DNA of 44,207 nt from Chloroflexota bacterium (GTDB lineage: Bacteria > Chloroflexota > Anaerolineae > J036 > Brachytrichaceae). The stretch spans positions 1 through 44,207 of the forward strand of contig JANXLU010000076.1 in assembly GCA_025354985.1 (NCBI GenBank), read 5' to 3'. Below are positions 40,927 through 44,207 of this stretch, in pieces; within the stretch, counting starts at the first letter, position 1; each line of letters begins with the position of its first letter. Position numbers and translations under genes: made by a program. Under the pieces are notes generated by a model. It saw nothing but the letters and a program-made list of their open reading frames with translations. It searched no databases and was not told the origin of the DNA.

Positions 40927-43053
40927 ATGTCGATTCTTACAGCAAAAAATTTGAGCCAATCCGTTGGCAGTGTGGACGTCTTCGAGGGTATCAGCGTGGC
41001 GATTGATCACGAAGACAAGATAGGACTAATTGGTCCGAACGGGGTGGGTAAGACCACGTTGTTGCGCGTTCTGGCCGGTCTTGAGAAACCGACCGTGGGT
41101 GAGACGATTCTGGCGCGAGGCAAACGCATCGGTTATGTGCAGCAGGAGGCAATGACCGCGTTTGAGGGGCGCACACACTCGGTACATCAGGAAATGCTTG
41201 AGGCGTTTTCATATGTGCGCGGGTTGGAAGCGCGGATGCGCGAGATTGAAACCTTGCTGGGTGCTGTGTCATCTGAGGACTCGAGCCGCCTGCTGGATGA
41301 ATACGGGGTGCTGCAGGAAGGTTTTGAACATGCGGATGGTTACTCGTACGAGGAGCGCATTATTCCGATGTTGCGCGGACTGGATCTTGAGGCGCATGCC
41401 GAAACCGCAATTCACCATCTGAGCGGTGGTCAAAAGACGCGAGCCATGCTTGCCAAAGCCCTGCTGTCCAAGCCGGACTTGCTGATTCTTGATGAGCCAA
41501 CCAACCACCTGGATATCGAGGCCATTGAATGGTTGGAACAATTGCTTGGAGCATGGAAGGGTGCATTGTTGATTGTCAGCCATGACAGGCGGTTCTTGGA
41601 CGTGGTGGTCAACAAAATCTGGGAAATGAGCACCAATCGCATTGACGTGTATCGCGGGAATTACAGCGCATATGGTGTGCAGCGCGAGCAGCGGTTTGCG
41701 CATGAGTTGTTCCTGTGGGATCAGGAAAAGGCCAGGCTGGAAAATGAGATGCGTCTGGTTAAGATTGAACTGGACAAGGTGAAGGGCGGGAATGATACGG
41801 ACGTCAGCTGGGCCAAGGGCAAGCTTAAGCGGATTACCCGCGATGTGATTGTGCTTGAGCAGCTGGGTGTGGGCGCTTTGAAGGGTGAGAACTGGCTGGA
41901 TCTGAGCCAGCAGATTGAGGGCAGTACGCGACCCTGGGGATATGAGGAAGCCGATCGACATCTGCGGAGTTTGCGCAGACCGGCACCGCCCACCAAGATG
42001 AACCTGCGTATCAACGCGCCAAACCGAGGCAGCAACATTGTGCTGGCGGCGGAGCAGCTTGTGGTTGGCTATCCACCGGCGGCCAAACTATTCTCTGTTG
42101 AAGAACTAACGCTTGAACGCACCCACCATACCGCGTTGATAGGTTCAAACGGCAGCGGCAAGACCACGTTTATTCGCACGATGCTTGGGGAACTGCCCGC
42201 GCTGGAAGGTGGGATAACCGTTGGTCCAAGTGTGTCGATCGGTTACTTTTCACAAGCGCATGATGAGCTGCGCGCCGACACGCGCTTGCGGGACGAACTG
42301 CTGCGGCACAAGCCCACGATGAAAGAACAGGACCTGCGGTATCACATGGCGCAGTACCTCTTTCGCGATGATGACCTTGACAAATTTGTAAGCGGCCTGA
42401 GTGGTGGCGAACGTGCGCGTCTGGCGTTGGCGGTATTGGCGTTGCGCGGTTTCAATTTTCTGGTGTTGGATGAGCCGACCAATCATTTGGATATTTATGC
42501 GCTTGAAGTATTGGAGAATGCCCTGGCTACGTTTGATGGCACGTTGCTGATCGTGAGCCATGACAGGGCGCTGATCAGCAAATTGGCAATCCGCATCTGG
42601 CATATTAAAGAGGGCAAGCTCGACGCCTTTCGAGGTAATTACGATGAATGGCGGAACAGAGATCGGGATCGCGTGAGTGCCCAGTCGGTCAATGGCCGCA
42701 GCGAAGCGCAAGCGTCTGTAAAAGTTGACGATGCCACAAAGGGAACGAAGCCCGCCAACAGAATTCAGAAGCCGGCCGCAGGTGCAAAGGCGGCCGTCAA
42801 ACCCGGTAAAAGCAATGATTCAAATGAACAGGCAAGCAAAAATGCGCACAAACGCACGGCACAGTTGGTTGTTGAGGCGGAGCAACGCGTGGCGAAGCTT
42901 GAGGAGCAGGTCGCGACGTTGACCGAGCAATTGCAACTCACCACTGATTTTGCAAAGATCAAGGCCACCAGCGACCAAATCGCCCGGGCGCAGGAGAAGC
43001 TGGACGCCGCCTTGGTCGAATGGGAGCGCGCGATCATGGTTAGGGCACCATGA
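40927..43053 (+). CDS. ABC-F family ATPase
   Basis: 708 residues with two nucleotide-binding domains and no membrane segments. Walker A loops lie at 36-43 (GPNGVGKTT) and about 406-414 (GSNGSGKTT). Signatures are LSGGQKTRA and LSGGERARLAL. Walker B pairs are LLILDEPTNHLD and FLVLDEPTNHLD. The interdomain linker is helical and charged. After the second domain comes a basic Lys/Ala-rich stretch and a C-terminal coiled coil (about 640-705), as in Uup/YdiF-type members. ABC-F proteins act on ribosomes during stalled or antibiotic-inhibited translation. The stop overlaps the next ATG by 4 bases (ATGA), so the transporter gene is coupled. Confidence 0.95.
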   Translation: MSILTAKNLSQSVGSVDVFEGISVAIDHEDKIGLIGPNGVGKTTLLRVLAGLEKPTVGETILARGKRIGYVQQEAMTAFEGRTHSVHQEMLEAFSYVRGLEARMREIETLLGAVSSEDSSRLLDEYGVLQEGFEHADGYSYEERIIPMLRGLDLEAHAETAIHHLSGGQKTRAMLAKALLSKPDLLILDEPTNHLDIEAIEWLEQLLGAWKGALLIVSHDRRFLDVVVNKIWEMSTNRIDVYRGNYSAYGVQREQRFAHELFLWDQEKARLENEMRLVKIELDKVKGGNDTDVSWAKGKLKRITRDVIVLEQLGVGALKGENWLDLSQQIEGSTRPWGYEEADRHLRSLRRPAPPTKMNLRINAPNRGSNIVLAAEQLVVGYPPAAKLFSVEELTLERTHHTALIGSNGSGKTTFIRTMLGELPALEGGITVGPSVSIGYFSQAHDELRADTRLRDELLRHKPTMKEQDLRYHMAQYLFRDDDLDKFVSGLSGGERARLALAVLALRGFNFLVLDEPTNHLDIYALEVLENALATFDGTLLIVSHDRALISKLAIRIWHIKEGKLDAFRGNYDEWRNRDRDRVSAQSVNGRSEAQASVKVDDATKGTKPANRIQKPAAGAKAAVKPGKSNDSNEQASKNAHKRTAQLVVEAEQRVAKLEEQVATLTEQLQLTTDFAKIKATSDQIARAQEKLDAALVEWERAIMVRAP

Positions 43054-43895
43054 ATCCATCCGGCATTATTGGAGCGGCGCTGGCCGTGGCGTCTGCCCTG
43101 GTGTGGGGCAGCGGGGATTTTTCAGGGGGTTTGGCCGCCCGCAAGTTATCACCATGGCAGGTCACGTCTGCTGCGGCATTTAGCGGGCTGGCCAGCCTGC
43201 TGATTCTGATGGTTTTGCGGGCTGAGGCGTGGCCCGATGGGATGGGTGCCGTTTGGAGCGCCTTGGCTGGGCTGGCCGGCGCGCTTGGAATTGCGTGTCT
43301 GTACAGCGGGCTGGCAACGGGTGGGGTGGCGATCACGGCGGCGATCTCGGGAGTGATCAGTGCGGCGATCCCGGTCGCCTTTGGTGCAATTTCCGAAGGC
43401 ACTCCGCCGCCGTTAAAACTAATCGGCTTTGCGCTCGGGTTGGTCTCGATAGCGCTCGTGTCACAGACCGGCGCCAACCAAACACGATCACGGCGGGCAA
43501 CTATTGTTCTGGCCACGTCTGCCGGGATCGGTTTCGGCATGTTCTTCGTGCTGATTTCAAACGTGAAAGGCACGATTGTGTTCTCACCACTTGTGATTGC
43601 GCGTGCCACTATGCTCGTGGCTTCGCTATTGCTAATGGTGATCAAGGGTGAGCGATTCCCGAATCTTGCGGTGCATCCGATTGCGATCCTAGCGGGCGTT
43701 TTGGACGCGGGTGGCAATGTGTTGTTCTTGTTTGCTCGACAATTCACACGGCTCGATGTCGCATCGGTGCTTTCGTCGCTATATCCGGCCAGCACAATCC
43801 TGTTGGCGCGAATTTTTCTTCACGAGCGCCTGCGTCGTATTCAGATCGCGGGCGTGATGGCGAGCCTGGTCGCGATTGCCCTGATCGTGGTATGA
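43050..43895 (+). CDS. DMT-superfamily (EamA-type) transporter
   Basis: 281 residues with about ten hydrophobic segments in two five-helix repeats, the EamA layout. The first repeat begins ALAVASALVWGSGDFSGGLAAR. The second ends with SSLYPASTILLARIFLHERL near the C-terminus, the position of the conserved P-x-x-[TS]-x2-[LW] and E-R segment of EamA repeats. It exports or imports small metabolites; the substrate is unknown. It is translationally coupled to the ABC-F gene through an ATGA overlap and followed by a strong terminator. Confidence 0.9.
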   Translation: MNPSGIIGAALAVASALVWGSGDFSGGLAARKLSPWQVTSAAAFSGLASLLILMVLRAEAWPDGMGAVWSALAGLAGALGIACLYSGLATGGVAITAAISGVISAAIPVAFGAISEGTPPPLKLIGFALGLVSIALVSQTGANQTRSRRATIVLATSAGIGFGMFFVLISNVKGTIVFSPLVIARATMLVASLLLMVIKGERFPNLAVHPIAILAGVLDAGGNVLFLFARQFTRLDVASVLSSLYPASTILLARIFLHERLRRIQIAGVMASLVAIALIVV

Positions 43896-43900
43896 AACAA

Positions 43901-43934
43901 GGGTGCCAAATTTAAGTTTGGCACCCTCGTTTTT
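43901..43934 (+). terminator. Intrinsic terminator after the transporter gene
   Basis: GGGTGCCAAA (43901-43910) pairs with TTTGGCACCC (43917-43926), then TCGTTTTT. On minus the stem is followed by TTGTTTC, so it may also serve the convergent gene ending at 43956. Confidence 0.9.
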
Positions 43935-43955
43935 GCAATAAACCCGACGTATTAC

Positions 43956-44207
43956 TTACATCATTCGTGAACTATCGGTGATGCCGCGGGCGCTCAAGCG
44001 CAGATCATCCGAGTCGCCGGGCATGAGTAGATTAAATCCGCCTTCCGCATCTTCAGCGAGCGTTCCAGTCAGGATGTGATCGGTGTCGCTGATTGAATCG
44101 GATGATTCAGACGGCATGGTGAAGGTGTGGCTGATTCCAATGTGCCAGTCATCCGAACCACGGTAACCGGTGATGGTGCGCGTGAATTCGATGTGCATAT
44201 CATCCGA
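43956..44207 (-). CDS. Hypothetical acidic protein, C-terminal part
   Basis: The frame is open from the window's right edge to a TAA at 43956-43958, giving at least 83 residues. It is acidic and Ser/Asp-rich (SSDSISDTDHILTG), with a leading segment of alternating hydrophobic residues (HIEFTRTITGYRG) suggesting beta strands. An ATG at 44198 exists, but codons continue in frame to the edge, so the true start is probably outside. No family was recognised. The terminator at 43901-43934 lies just downstream. Confidence 0.5.
   Translation of the reverse strand, partial: SDDMHIEFTRTITGYRGSDDWHIGISHTFTMPSESSDSISDTDHILTGTLAEDAEGGFNLLMPGDSDDLRLSARGITDSSRMM

Noticed and set aside
1-44207. Search for tRNA, rRNA, CRISPR repeats and mobile elements
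   Set aside because: No cloverleaf-like intergenic sequence, repeat-spacer array, transposase or integrase was seen.

Overview
The window looks like a chromosomal segment of a member of the Chloroflexota, probably an Anaerolineae- or SAR202-like lineage. This is an inference. It rests on secreted proteins with long Thr/Pro linkers, an oligopeptide-binding lipoprotein with a Val/Gln/Pro-rich stretch after the lipobox, a zinc-ribbon/LysM protein, and many small-molecule oxidoreductases. No rRNA, tRNA, CRISPR array, insertion sequence or phage gene was seen. Coding is dense on both strands and no gene-free stretch exceeds 300 bases.

Layout. 1-8000 is catabolic: a split thiamine-diphosphate 2-oxoacid decarboxylase (minus), a quinone-oxidoreductase-like reductase, an F420/FMN luciferase-like oxidoreductase and an SDR (plus). 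A D-amino-acid-oxidase-like flavoprotein with a proline racemase/hydroxyproline epimerase, and a LysK-like M20 hydrolase, follow on minus. 8100-14700 holds a tam-mscS-nadE operon, an MFS transporter, an S51 peptidase and a PH/SHOCT membrane protein. 14700-20030 (minus) is an oligopeptide ABC cassette (oppC, oppB, binding protein, no ATPases) and a phosphofructokinase with the pyrophosphate-type signature. 20150-24600 encodes envelope proteins: a lipoprotein, a CAP-domain protein, a SanA-like protein, an HD protein and a LysM protein. 24700-30600 holds glucan phosphorylase, aspartate-semialdehyde dehydrogenase, an OsmC peroxidase, an acyl-ACP desaturase and a small membrane protein. 30650-37620 contains a truncated DKNYY-type lipoprotein, an amidohydrolase, lexA, a glycosidase-like/O-antigen-ligase fusion and ctaA. 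37660-44207 contains an M14-type deacylase, a four-GNAT-domain protein, an ABC-F ATPase, a DMT transporter and the 3' end of an unknown gene.

Regulation is the most unusual part. Two intergenic regions, before asd and before the four-GNAT gene, can fold into a multi-helix junction followed by a strong intrinsic terminator that ends about 15 bases before the start codon. In each, one arm of the junction-closing helix can instead pair with the 5' half of the terminator. That is riboswitch/attenuator logic, and I could not match either to a named class. lexA has a consensus promoter with two GAAC-N4-GTTC boxes flanking the -10, exactly 21 bp apart. At least nine genes have a TANNNT box 6-11 bases before the start codon, suggesting frequent leaderless transcription.

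Functional links are modest. The epimerase and flavoprotein form the first two steps of hydroxyproline breakdown, and the opp cassette would supply peptides. The envelope cluster shares a C-terminal beta-sandwich-like module between two of its proteins. Coordinates and motifs were read directly from the sequence; family assignments come from recognised motifs, without database searches.
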